The position numbers and the translations under genes are program-made. From Subtercola boreus (GTDB lineage: Bacteria > Actinomycetota > Actinomycetes > Actinomycetales > Microbacteriaceae), in the NCBI RefSeq assembly GCF_003399625.1, contig NZ_NBXA01000021.1, positions 1-64,000 of the forward strand: a stretch of 64,000 nucleotides of DNA. The letters run 5' to 3'. The notes below the pieces were generated by a model that was not told the origin of the DNA, did no database searches, and saw only the letters and a program-made list of their open reading frames with translations. Of this stretch, positions 34,899-43,345 are shown one piece after another. How positions within the stretch are numbered: position 1 is the first letter of the stretch; each line of letters opens with the position of its first letter.

Positions 34899-35689
34899 GC
34901 GTTCGCGGCCAGCCCGCGGATGAACGCCGTCGAGGCGACCGTCTCCTGGGTGGGGTAGTACTCGAGCCCGATGGGTCCGTCGTAGCCCGACGCCCGGAGG
35001 TCGCCGAGGCGGGCGGTCCAGTCGATCGAACCGGAGCCCGGCTCGCCGCGACCCGGTGCGTCGGCGATCTGAACGTACTTCACCGTGTCGCCCGCCTCGG
35101 CCAGCGCCTCGGCAGCCGTCTCGCCCTCGACGGTCGAGTGGTAGAGGTCGTAGAGGATTCCGAAGTGCGGGGAGGCGACGCCGCGCGCGACGTAGGCCGC
35201 CTCGGCGGTGCGATCCAGCAGGGAACCGGGATGATCGACCCGCACGTTCACGGCCTCGAGCACCAGCGTGATACCCGATCCGTCGATCTGCGCGATCGCC
35301 CGGGTGTAGATGTCGATCAGCTTGTCGAGCTGCACCTGGCGCTTGCTGCCGCCGAAGCCGGTTCCACTGCCGACCACGAGGCGCGGGCAGCCGAGTTGCT
35401 GGGCAATGGCGACACCCTCGTCGAGGTGGCTGAAGAAGGGGCTGTCATCGAACGGCGGGATCATGGACTGGGTGCGCGGCTCCGAGAGCTGGGCCGTCAG
35501 CTGCAGCCCGGTCTCCTCGAGCGCCGCCTTCAGCGCCGGAATGTCCTTCGGCTTCGCCGGAGCATCGATCCCGGTCGGGCCCCACATCTCGACGGCAGTG
35601 AAGCCGGCTGCGGCAGCGGCCCGCACGCGGCCAGGGTACTCGGCCTCTTCGGTGAAGAGCAGCTCGATGTTCGGGGCAAGTTGGTACAC
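34895..35689 (-). CDS. Hydroxypyruvate isomerase-like sugar isomerase (TIM barrel)
   Basis: The 264-residue protein matches the Hyi branch of the xylose-isomerase-like family: NIELLFTEEAEYPGRV at the start, TLVLEAVNVRVDHPG, ILYDLYHSTVEG, and the diagnostic VQIADAPGRGEPGSGSIDW, then GLEYYPT. Glu, Asp, His and Glu metal ligands are present. It starts at GTG 35689 after AAGGAGA. It probably converts a keto-sugar or hydroxy-keto acid produced from the C-glycoside sugar part. Confidence 0.86.
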   Translation of the reverse strand: MYQLAPNIELLFTEEAEYPGRVRAAAAAGFTAVEMWGPTGIDAPAKPKDIPALKAALEETGLQLTAQLSEPRTQSMIPPFDDSPFFSHLDEGVAIAQQLGCPRLVVGSGTGFGGSKRQVQLDKLIDIYTRAIAQIDGSGITLVLEAVNVRVDHPGSLLDRTAEAAYVARGVASPHFGILYDLYHSTVEGETAAEALAEAGDTVKYVQIADAPGRGEPGSGSIDWTARLGDLRASGYDGPIGLEYYPTQETVASTAFIRGLAANA

Positions 35690-35745
35690 GGAAGTCTCCT
35701 TGGGTGGGTGGGTACGCAGAGGTCGAGCAGAGAAGAAGGGAACGA

Positions 35746-36117
35746 TCAGAACATCGGATGCGCGCTGACCGGCGATTCGGGCACGGGCTGCAGAACATCC
35801 CAGTGCTCGACGATCCGACTGTTCTCGAAGCGGTAGATGTCGGCCACCGCCATGTCGGCGCGCCCGGGCCCGGAGGCCCGCACATGCACCATCGCGAGAT
35901 CGCCGTCGACGATGATGCGCTGGATGTCGAAGCGGGAGTCGGGCGAGGCGTCGAACTTGGGCGTCAGGCCCACGATCGCCGGCTCCGGCCCGTCGGGCAG
36001 CCCCGGGTTGTGTTGGAGGTAGTCCGGCGAGACCAGGAAGTCGAATGCCGCCCGCACGCGCTTCTGTGTGTAGAACAGATCGCAGAACATCTCGAAGGCG
36101 GCGCGGTTGGACGTCAT
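35746..36117 (-). CDS. NTF2-like/SnoaL-like family protein
   Basis: The 123-residue protein has the cone-shaped SnoaL fold pattern: an N-terminal helix pair (FEMFCDLFYTQKRVRAAFDFLV), YLQHNPGLPDGPE, RIIVDGDLAMVHVRASG and a final VADIYRFENSRIVEHWDVLQPVP. This polyketide-cyclase-like group often isomerises or dehydrates small molecules, or has no known activity. Its start is 4 bp from the permease stop, so it is in the transporter/oxidase operon. It might act on the unsaturated anhydro-sugar, which is only inference. Confidence 0.8.
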   Translation of the reverse strand: MTSNRAAFEMFCDLFYTQKRVRAAFDFLVSPDYLQHNPGLPDGPEPAIVGLTPKFDASPDSRFDIQRIIVDGDLAMVHVRASGPGRADMAVADIYRFENSRIVEHWDVLQPVPESPVSAHPMF

Positions 36118-36121
36118 CGGC

Positions 36122-36958
36122 TCAGCCCTTCAACCCGCCGGCGAAGCCCTGGATGAAGCGCTTCTGGGCGAAGAGGTAGAAGGCGAGGATCGGGATCATC
36201 GAGACGATCACGATGGCGAAGATCACGTTCCACTTCGAGACCAGCGAGCCGATGAAGTAGTACATCGACACCGGCAGCGTCTGGTTCGCCGAGCCGCCCA
36301 GGAAGATGAGGGCCGTGAAGAAGTCGTTCCAGACGATCAGGCCGCAGAGGATCGCCACCGTACCGGTGGCCGGGGCCAGCAGCGGGAACACGATGCGGAA
36401 GAAGACCTGCCAGCGGCTCGCACCGTCGATCGATGCCGCCTCCTCGTACTCCGTGCCGAGGCCGCGGAGGAAACCCGCGTAGAGGAAGATCGCGAGCGGC
36501 AGAAGCATGCCGGTGTAGAGGAAGATCATCCCCCAGACCGAGCCGGTGAGGCCGATGGTACGGGCCCCGATGTAGAGCGGCACGGCGCCGAGCTGCGCGG
36601 GCAGCACGATGGCGATGAGAAAGAGGTAGTAGGTGGCCTTCCCCCAGCGCCGGGTGCTGCGAGCGATGACGTACCCGGTGAGCGAGCCGAGAATGATGAG
36701 GCCGAAGATGCTGCCGGCCGTAATGATGATGCTGTTCATCAGGCCGAGGAGGATGTTCGACTGCCCCGAGGCCACGAAGAGGGAACTGAAGTTGTTGAAC
36801 GTGGGGTTCAGCGGCAGGGCGAGCGACGACGTCGTGTAGACCTCCGCGTCGGGCTTCAGCGCCATTGAGATCAGGAAGTAGAACGGCAGGAGGAAGACGA
36901 TCGCGAGGATCCAGACGCCGATCTCACGGATCAGGCTGCCGGAGGTGTAGCGGAACAT
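36122..36958 (-). CDS. Carbohydrate ABC transporter permease (MalG/UgpE type)
   Basis: The 278-residue protein has six hydrophobic helices and the EAA loop EEAASIDGAS RWQVFFRIVFP (near residue 190) that docks the ATPase. The N-terminus is MFRYTSGSLIREIG. It starts one base after the stop of the other permease. This is the second permease of a CUT1 sugar importer; no ATPase gene is found nearby, so a shared MsiK-type ATPase encoded elsewhere is likely, as is common in actinobacteria. Confidence 0.9.
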   Translation of the reverse strand: MFRYTSGSLIREIGVWILAIVFLLPFYFLISMALKPDAEVYTTSSLALPLNPTFNNFSSLFVASGQSNILLGLMNSIIITAGSIFGLIILGSLTGYVIARSTRRWGKATYYLFLIAIVLPAQLGAVPLYIGARTIGLTGSVWGMIFLYTGMLLPLAIFLYAGFLRGLGTEYEEAASIDGASRWQVFFRIVFPLLAPATGTVAILCGLIVWNDFFTALIFLGGSANQTLPVSMYYFIGSLVSKWNVIFAIVIVSMIPILAFYLFAQKRFIQGFAGGLKG

Positions 36959-36959
36959 G

Positions 36960-37922
36960 TCAGCTCTCCGTTCCGCGCGTGACGCGCTGTTGGATGACGG
37001 CGAACACCAGGATGATCGCCGAGAGAATGAGGGCCAGAGCGGCGCCGTAGCCGAAGTTCGCCAGCGAGAACGCCTGCTTGTAGACCTGCGTCGCGAGCGT
37101 CTCTGTCGCGCCCGCCGGCCCACCATTTGTCAGGGCCATGATCTGGTCGAACACCCTCAACCCGTTCACGATTCCGAGGGTGGTGGAGATGGCGACGGCC
37201 GGGCGGATGGCCGGGAGGGTCACGTGCCAGAAGCGCTGCCAGAGCGTGGTGCCGTCGATTGCGGCGGCTTCCTCGACCTCCGTCGGCACGCCGGCGAGGC
37301 CAGCCAGGTAGATGACCATTGCAAACCCGGTCTGCTGCCAGACGATGACGATGAGTACCGCCCAGATGGCGAAGGTCGGGTCGCCGAGCCAGCTCTTCTG
37401 CCACGACTCGAGGCCCACGGACTTCAGGATCGCGTTGATCGGACCGTTGAAGTCGAAGATGAACTTCCAGATGTACGACACGGCGAGCGGGCTGAGCACC
37501 ACGGGCATGAAGAACAGAACCCGGAGGATGTAGCGGCTCTTCAGCGTGCGGTTCAGCGCCAGCGCGATCGCGAGGCCGACGATGTTGACGATGACGACCG
37601 ACCCGAAGGCCAGGAACAGGGTGTTGCCGAGCGCCAGGATCTTGGAGGGATCCCCGAGGATCTTCTGGAAGTTCGCCAGCCCCACCAGCTGGAACGAGCC
37701 GATGCCCGTCCAGTTGGTGAAGGCGAAGAAGCCACCCACGCCCGTGGCGACGTAGTGGATGGCGAGCACGACGAGCACACCCGGGAGAGCCCACCACCAG
37801 TGACCGAAGCCGACGACCCCCCGCGCACGCCGGGAACGGGTCTTCCGATCCGGTCCCGGCGTGCGGTGCTGCTGCCCCGCCACGGTGTTCGCTTCAGTGC
37901 CTGAGTGCATCGTTGCAGTCAT
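36960..37922 (-). CDS. Carbohydrate ABC transporter permease (MalF/UgpA type)
   Basis: The 320-residue protein has a basic N-terminal tail and six transmembrane helices, with the EAA motif EEAAAIDGTTLWQRFWHVTLP (residues about 216-236, shown in part). TNGGPAGATETLATQVYKQAF is also typical of CUT1 permeases. It lies between the binding protein gene and the second permease. The transporter is the only importer in the island and probably takes up the intact C-glycoside or the sugar. Confidence 0.9.
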   Translation of the reverse strand: MTATMHSGTEANTVAGQQHRTPGPDRKTRSRRARGVVGFGHWWWALPGVLVVLAIHYVATGVGGFFAFTNWTGIGSFQLVGLANFQKILGDPSKILALGNTLFLAFGSVVIVNIVGLAIALALNRTLKSRYILRVLFFMPVVLSPLAVSYIWKFIFDFNGPINAILKSVGLESWQKSWLGDPTFAIWAVLIVIVWQQTGFAMVIYLAGLAGVPTEVEEAAAIDGTTLWQRFWHVTLPAIRPAVAISTTLGIVNGLRVFDQIMALTNGGPAGATETLATQVYKQAFSLANFGYGAALALILSAIILVFAVIQQRVTRGTES

Positions 37923-37982
37923 TGCCTACCCATCGGTCGTTCGAGCGTGTTGCGGCTTCTTCGGTGTTCCGTGGCCCGGGTG

Positions 37983-39278
37983 TTACTGGTCCCAGGCGGC
38001 GTCCATCGACGCGAGCACGCTGTCGACGGTGGTCTGGCCGGTCAGGAGGCCCTGCACGCCGGTTCCGAGAGCATCGTAGACCGCGGAGTTCGGCCAGCCG
38101 GTGTTCGGGAAGGCGACGTACGAGCCGCTCTTCACGATCTCGGAGACAGGCGCGTAGTTCGTGCCCGAGAGGTCGAGGTCGGCCAGGCCGGTCACCGGCA
38201 GCGAGCCCTGCGCATCGGCGAAGGTCTTCGACTGGGCGGGCTCTGCCATCCAGTCCAGGAACTTCTTCGCTGCATCCTTGTTCTTCGACGCCGCGTTCAG
38301 CGAGAGCGAGTAGTTCGCGCTGGCCAGGCCGAAGGCCTTGTCGCTCGAGGTCGCCGGGGGGAATGCCTCGACCGTGTAGGTGTTGCCTGCGCCGGCTTTC
38401 GCGAGGTCTGCCGCCGCGCCGCTCGGCCCGAACATGGTGAGTGTCGTGCCGGTGGTGATGCCGTTGGTGATGGCGTCGAAGCCCGCACCCTCGGCACCGC
38501 TCTGGAAGCAGCCCGCGTCTTTCATGTCGATGATGGCCTGAAGGGTGTCCTTCCAGCCCTGGGTGCCCGCGAAGGTGGTCTTCTTGTCGGTGCGCTCCTG
38601 GTTCCAGGTCGGGTCTTCGGCGTAGACGCGGGTCGCCGCGATCGAGGATGCCGTTGCACCCGTGTTGGGTCCGGCTGCGCCGGCGAGCACGAACATCGAC
38701 TTGCCACCGCTTGCGGCGACGGTCTTGCAGTCGGCGAGAACACCCGTGAAGTCGGTCGGGAACGACGTGATGCCGGCGGCGGTGGCGGCGGTCTGGTTCA
38801 GGATGTTGCCGACGAACGAGATGCTGAGCGCCTGGCCGTAGGTCTTGCCGTCGATCTGGAAGAGGCTCTCGTTCCCGCTCGGAATGAGGGCGGTCGCGCC
38901 GTCGTCGAGCGGCTCGAGGAAACCGGCCTTCGCCAGCGTGATGATGCGCTGGCCGGCACCGCTGCCGGGCTGGCTCTCGATGACGTCCGAGCCGTTGCCG
39001 GCCTGGAACTGCGTGCTCGTGGTCTGGCTGAACGAGTCGTTCGGCACCGCATTCAGGGTGATGGTCACCCCGGGCGTCGCCGCCATGTATGCCTTGGCGA
39101 GGGTCTCGAACGGGCTCTCGACGCCCGTCGAGACCGCGTAGGAGAGGGAGAACGACTGGGAGCCGTCGGTGCTGGTTCCGGAGGTGCTGGAGCAGCCGGA
39201 GAGAACAAGAGCGCCCACGGCGAGAGGGGCGGCGAACAGGCCGATCCGTTGGGCATGAGAGCGACGGTGCTGTGTCAT
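37983..39278 (-). CDS. Extracellular solute-binding lipoprotein of a sugar ABC transporter
   Basis: The 431-residue protein has a lipoprotein signal (basic start, VGALVLSGC with Cys29 as lipid site) and a family 1 solute-binding fold: YMAATPGVTITLNAVPND, GSDVIESQPGSGAGQ and FLDWMAEPAQSKTFAD. I use the ATG at 39278; the upstream ATG lengthens the n-region without need. It is the first gene of the large leftward operon and diverges from a LysR regulator. Binding of an aryl glycoside is inferred from the operon. Confidence 0.9.
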   Translation of the reverse strand: MTQHRRSHAQRIGLFAAPLAVGALVLSGCSSTSGTSTDGSQSFSLSYAVSTGVESPFETLAKAYMAATPGVTITLNAVPNDSFSQTTSTQFQAGNGSDVIESQPGSGAGQRIITLAKAGFLEPLDDGATALIPSGNESLFQIDGKTYGQALSISFVGNILNQTAATAAGITSFPTDFTGVLADCKTVAASGGKSMFVLAGAAGPNTGATASSIAATRVYAEDPTWNQERTDKKTTFAGTQGWKDTLQAIIDMKDAGCFQSGAEGAGFDAITNGITTGTTLTMFGPSGAAADLAKAGAGNTYTVEAFPPATSSDKAFGLASANYSLSLNAASKNKDAAKKFLDWMAEPAQSKTFADAQGSLPVTGLADLDLSGTNYAPVSEIVKSGSYVAFPNTGWPNSAVYDALGTGVQGLLTGQTTVDSVLASMDAAWDQ

Positions 39279-39501
39279 GAGGAGCCTTTCTGACTTCTTT
39301 GTCGGGTGCACGATCGCGGGGCAACCGGGCTATTGCCTCAGTATCACAGGCATGTGTCGAAAATGCACATAAGTCTTTGCTATGCCCGACATAACCCCGC
39401 GCTGGGTCCGCGCTATCTGAAAGACCGATGGGAACCGCGCCGCGCATCACCGTCATTGATAGAGTTTCGGCAACCCTTGTCTCGCGAAGGAACACATCGA
39501 C
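39279..39501. promoter_or_regulatory. Divergent promoter region with repeated CACATAAG/CGACATAA half-sites
   Basis: The 223-bp gap between the transporter operon and the LysR gene has ATGTG (39352-39356) opposite CACAT (39365-39369) in GTGTCGAAAATGCACATAAG, and CGACATAA at 39386-39393. These resemble the half-sites at 21651, 33310 and 43346. LysR proteins often bind T-N11-A palindromes, and the ATGTG-N8-CACAT pair fits that shape. No gene is visible in the gap. Confidence 0.5.
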
Positions 39502-40443
39502 GTGCCTGACCCTTCTCCGCTCTCCCGTCTCGACCTGAACCTCCTGGTCTCCCTCGACGCGCTGCTCACCGAGCGGAGTGTCACGCGCGCAGCAGAGCGC
39601 CTGCACCTCAGCCAGCCCGCGCTCAGCGCGTCGCTCTCCCGCCTGCGGCTGCACTTCAACGACCCGATCCTCGCCCGGCGCGGCAACGCCTATGAACTGA
39701 CCCCGCTCGCACTCCGGCTCATCGAGCACACGTCCACGACCCTCGAGTCGGCCCGGCGGGTGTTCGAGAGCCAGGCCACCTGGGCGCCGACGGAGTCCGT
39801 GCGGGAGTTCTCGATCTACGGATCGGACTACGGGTTCGTCACCATCGGCAAGGTCGTCTCCGAGCTCGCCGCCGAACGCGCACCGGGAGTGCGGTTCCGC
39901 TTCATGCTGCACAATCCCACGATCGTGGAGGATGCGGCCAACCGCCTGCGCGGAGTCGATGGCATGGTCATCCCGCACGGCCACCTCACCGACCTGCCGT
40001 TCGCCGACCTGTGGCACGACAGCTGGATGGCCATCGTCGCCGACGACAACGAACGGGTCGGCGACGAACTGACCATGCTCGACATGGACGCGCTGCCCTG
40101 GGTGATGACCTTCCAGTCGCGCTCGGCCTACACCTCGGCCGCGCGCCAGGTGCAGCAGCTCGGGGTCGAGCCGACGATCGCCGTCGTGGTCGAGAGCTTC
40201 CTGTCGATGCCCTACTTCATCGCCGGCACGAACCGGGTCGGGCTCATCCAGTCCGCACTGGCTCCGCTGCTTCTGAAGTCGGGCGGCGTGCGTGCTGTGG
40301 CGCTGCCGTTCGAGGCGACGCCCCTCGTGAACGCGCTGTGGTGGCATCCGGCGCACAGCACCGACCCGGAGCACGCGTGGCTCCGCGCACTGTTCGTCGA
40401 AGCCGGGCAGATCGTCGAGCAGGGCGCGCATCACGGGGAGTGA
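39502..40443 (+). CDS. LysR-family transcriptional regulator
   Basis: The 313-residue protein has the LysR helix-turn-helix near 20-65 (ERSVTRAAERLHLSQPALSASLSRLR) and a ligand domain with VREFSIYGSDYGFVTIGKVV. The latter is of the NodD/PnbR-type branch that recognises aromatic compounds. The start is GTG 39502, after AAGGA. It diverges from the ABC transporter/deglycosidase operon and converges on the fused deglycosidase gene, so it most likely senses an aromatic C-glycoside or aglycone and activates these operons. Confidence 0.87.
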   Translation: MPDPSPLSRLDLNLLVSLDALLTERSVTRAAERLHLSQPALSASLSRLRLHFNDPILARRGNAYELTPLALRLIEHTSTTLESARRVFESQATWAPTESVREFSIYGSDYGFVTIGKVVSELAAERAPGVRFRFMLHNPTIVEDAANRLRGVDGMVIPHGHLTDLPFADLWHDSWMAIVADDNERVGDELTMLDMDALPWVMTFQSRSAYTSAARQVQQLGVEPTIAVVVESFLSMPYFIAGTNRVGLIQSALAPLLLKSGGVRAVALPFEATPLVNALWWHPAHSTDPEHAWLRALFVEAGQIVEQGAHHGE

Positions 40444-40457
40444 TCCCCGGATTCGTC

Positions 40458-41933
40458 TCAGGCGGGCTGGAGCGAGCGCATCGTGCGCCGGATGAGGTCG
40501 TGCTGGCGGCGCACCAGCAGCAGGGGGTCGACCTCGCCGATCTCGGCGAACGCGTGCCCCTCCCACTCGCTCGACCAGTAGCCGCGGTAGCCGCCCTCGA
40601 CGAACACCCGCACGAGCTCCGGGTAGTCGATCGCGGGCTCGTTTCCGTTCTCGTCGATGTCGTAGAACTTGGCGTGCACGTGCATGATCTGCGGCATGAT
40701 GTCCGACCATTCCGACGGCGCGACGTGGCCGTGCATGTTGAACGCCAGGTGTGCGAAGGATCCGAGGCGACCGGGATCGAAGTCGCGGCCCTTCAGGTAG
40801 CCGATGAACTCCTGCTGGCGCTCGCGCATCGAGGCGTCGGTGGCCCAGATGGCCTGCAGCCGGTCGCGGGCATCGGTGTCGAGGCCGGCCCGTTCGACGG
40901 CCCGGAGGAGCGTCGGCGACATGCTGTGCATCGTCGACGAGAAGTCGGCCACGAAGCCGAGCAGGGGCGAATCGAGTTCGGCATAGACATCCCGCACCTT
41001 CAGGATCTCGGGCGCGTTCGGCCCCATCGGCGCGTGGATCTCGTAGGCGAGCTTCAGTTCGAGTTCCTCGGCGATCGGCAGCAGTCGGCGGAGGAGGTCC
41101 GGCTTCGCGCTCTGGATGCGCACCAACGGGAAGCCGAGCCGCTTCGCCCCGCGGAAGAGCGTCTCGCTGAACGCGAACTCCTCGTCGGGCGTCATGTCGC
41201 GGTCGCGCCGGCGGCCCATGTCGAGGTTCGCCCCGAACGAGCTCTCATCGAACCCGTGCTTGTCGAAGGCCGCACGCCAGGTGCGCTCGAACTCGTCGGA
41301 GACCGCCGGGTAGGTGGGCAGCACCTGCGAGGCGACGATCTCGATGCCCGGGCCGATCCCGAGCTCGGCGACGCGGTCGAGCAGGCCCTCGAAGTCGAAC
41401 CAGCCGGCCCGGAACTCGGCGCTGGCCGAGTAGAGCGTGAGACCGAGCGTGAACGGGTCGGCCTCGGTGGCGGGCGGTGGCGGCGTCACGTCGGAGACGA
41501 GGGCGGGGTGGGGAGCATCCGTGTCCCGCACCTCGAGGGTGAGCGTCTGGCGCACCACGTTCGGGACGTACATCCCCGGCCCGCCGGCCTCCCCCGGGGC
41601 GATCTGCATGTACGGCAGCCGCAGTTCGCCGAAGACGGTGACCTCGTGTCGTTCGCCGAGGGCGAGTGGATGCTCGCTCCGCACGATCAGCAGCGGGTGC
41701 TGTTGCAGGTACCAGAGCACCTCGCTCTGGGCGGAGAGGTCGGCGACGGCGTACCGGGTGCCGTCGAGCTCGAGGCCCAGGTCGGCCTCGGGGATGTCGC
41801 GGCCGTCGATGTTCAGACGGAGGGCCCCGACCGATGAGAGCCAGAGGCTCCGGTACCAGGGGATCGTGAGGGAGAGCGCGAACCCCTCGGGGTGCGTGCG
41901 GAGGCTCGCGTCGTCGATGAGGCCGTTGGGCAT
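40458..41933 (-). CDS. Fused C-glycoside deglycosidase: beta (DUF6379) plus alpha (TIM barrel) in one chain
   Basis: The 491-residue protein joins two parts that are separate genes elsewhere in the window. Residues 1-135 are a complete beta domain (HPEGFALSLTIPWYRSLWLS, LWYLQQHP, RLPYMQIAPGE). Residues 136-160 are a Pro-rich linker (VTPPPPATEADP). Residues 161-491 are an alpha barrel with LGLTLYSASAEF, Glu298 (AYEIHAPMGPN), Asp330 (VADFSSTMHS), His420 (MHVHAKFYDIDENG) and Glu456 (SSEWEGHAF). No frameshift or stop separates the parts, and AGGAGA precedes the ATG at 41933. The barrel is close to the second-set alpha subunit. It should be a self-contained deglycosidase. Confidence 0.87.
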   Translation of the reverse strand: MPNGLIDDASLRTHPEGFALSLTIPWYRSLWLSSVGALRLNIDGRDIPEADLGLELDGTRYAVADLSAQSEVLWYLQQHPLLIVRSEHPLALGERHEVTVFGELRLPYMQIAPGEAGGPGMYVPNVVRQTLTLEVRDTDAPHPALVSDVTPPPPATEADPFTLGLTLYSASAEFRAGWFDFEGLLDRVAELGIGPGIEIVASQVLPTYPAVSDEFERTWRAAFDKHGFDESSFGANLDMGRRRDRDMTPDEEFAFSETLFRGAKRLGFPLVRIQSAKPDLLRRLLPIAEELELKLAYEIHAPMGPNAPEILKVRDVYAELDSPLLGFVADFSSTMHSMSPTLLRAVERAGLDTDARDRLQAIWATDASMRERQQEFIGYLKGRDFDPGRLGSFAHLAFNMHGHVAPSEWSDIMPQIMHVHAKFYDIDENGNEPAIDYPELVRVFVEGGYRGYWSSEWEGHAFAEIGEVDPLLLVRRQHDLIRRTMRSLQPA

Positions 41934-41992
41934 TGTCGTTCTCCTGGTTCGGTCGGGATGGTCTGAGTGGTCGGGATGGTCGGGCGTCGGGT

Positions 41993-43297
41993 CTAGTCGA
42001 GGGTGTCGGTGATGCTGCGCATGAGCGAGTGCTGCCGGCGCACCTGTTCGATCGAACGCCAGGGCTCGCGAACGCCCTCGTATTCGCTCGACAGGTACCC
42101 GGTGTATCCGGAGTCCTTCAGCGACTGCAGAACGGGCCGCCACGGAATCTGCTGGTCGTGGAGGTTCTCATCGATGTCGTGGAACTTCGCCTGCACGAAG
42201 ACGACGTACTCGGCGACCTCCGCGAAGTCCGCCGGGTCGACGCCGATGCCGTCGAGGAACGCCGGGCGGGTCTCGCGCGTCTCACCGGGACCGAGGGGGA
42301 TCGGCCGGTCCTGGAAGATGCCGGTGTCGATGAGCAGCCCGAAGTGCTTCGTGCCGGTGCGCTGGATGAGACCGATGTAGTCGTCGACGACGGGGTGCCT
42401 GATCGGCGTCGGCGAGTGGATCTCGGGGCAGATGATCACGTCGAGTTCGTGCGCGAGGTCGAGGGAGCGTTCGACCGACTCCGTCCAGATGGGGTCGGGG
42501 ATGAGGTCGCCCGACACGACACCGATCTTCGGCCGCACGAATCGGAAGCCGAGCTCCTTGGCGAGGCGGAGGTCGCGCTGCAGGGTCGCGGCGCCCTCCT
42601 CGGCGGTCATCGCGTGGGCGTGCGGGCCACTGGAGTGCAGCCGGGTGTCGATCCATGAGCCGTAGTTCGTCGGCGCCAGGCTGTACTTCTCGAGCAGGCG
42701 GAACCACTCGTCGCGCCAGGCGGTGCTCGGCTCGGGGTAGTTCGCGACGTGCCCCTCGCCGAGGATCTCGACTCCGGTCGCCCCGACGTCGGCCACCGCG
42801 GCGAGCGCTGTCTCGAGGTCGAGCACGGTGCCGAAGTCGGTCATGAAGCTGTAGAGCGAGACGCCGTACTCGAACGGTGCGCCGCCGCCGTCCGGCGTCA
42901 GGGTGACGTGCTTCGTCACTCGGTAGACCGAGGGCTGGTGCTCCTCGGGCACGTACGACATGCGGAGCCGCAGCTCGATCGACACCTCGTGCACGCCCTG
43001 CGGCAGCCCGCCCTCGAACGGCACGGTCACGACCGCGGCATCCTCGAGCTGCCAGCGGAGGCCCTCGCTTCGCCAGAGCTGCTCGAGCGTGTGGGTCCGG
43101 CCGCCCAGCGTCCAGAGCGGAACCTCGGCGGGAACGTCGACGAGACCCGGGATCCTGATCGCGACCCCGTCGATGAGCGATGCCGCCATGCCTCGGTAGG
43201 AGGGCATCCGGAGTCTCAGCTGGAAGCCGGTCACACGGCCACCCTCGGAGACGTTTCGGAATCCGACGGACTGGATCAGGTCTCTCTCGAGAAGCAT
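41993..43297 (-). CDS. Fused beta-alpha deglycosidase-like protein with altered metal site
   Basis: The 434-residue protein has an N-terminal DUF6379-like part (residues 1-135: RVTGFQLRLRMPSYRGMAAS, LRWQLEDAAVV, ELRLRMSYVPEE) and a C-terminal barrel (from about 142: YGVSLYSFMTDFG). The linker is very short compared with the other fusion. Metal ligands Glu292 (CPEIHSPTP), Asp324 (LLIDTGIF) and Glu405 (SSEYEGVRE) are kept. At the position where the others have HVHAKF it reads FVQAKFHDID, so the His ligand is Gln369. It may use another metal geometry, act on a different bond, or be a regulatory paralogue. The gene has its own palindromic promoter site. Confidence 0.82.
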   Translation of the reverse strand: MLLERDLIQSVGFRNVSEGGRVTGFQLRLRMPSYRGMAASLIDGVAIRIPGLVDVPAEVPLWTLGGRTHTLEQLWRSEGLRWQLEDAAVVTVPFEGGLPQGVHEVSIELRLRMSYVPEEHQPSVYRVTKHVTLTPDGGGAPFEYGVSLYSFMTDFGTVLDLETALAAVADVGATGVEILGEGHVANYPEPSTAWRDEWFRLLEKYSLAPTNYGSWIDTRLHSSGPHAHAMTAEEGAATLQRDLRLAKELGFRFVRPKIGVVSGDLIPDPIWTESVERSLDLAHELDVIICPEIHSPTPIRHPVVDDYIGLIQRTGTKHFGLLIDTGIFQDRPIPLGPGETRETRPAFLDGIGVDPADFAEVAEYVVFVQAKFHDIDENLHDQQIPWRPVLQSLKDSGYTGYLSSEYEGVREPWRSIEQVRRQHSLMRSITDTLD

Positions 43298-43345
43298 CGT
43301 TGCTCATTTCTGCGTGGGGGGTGCGACACAGAAAACCGTAGCACG

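Noticed and set aside
37894-40710. Minus-strand open frame of about 940 codons spanning the binding protein, the gap and the LysR gene
   Set aside because: It crosses a clear divergent promoter and two genes with strong family matches in other frames.
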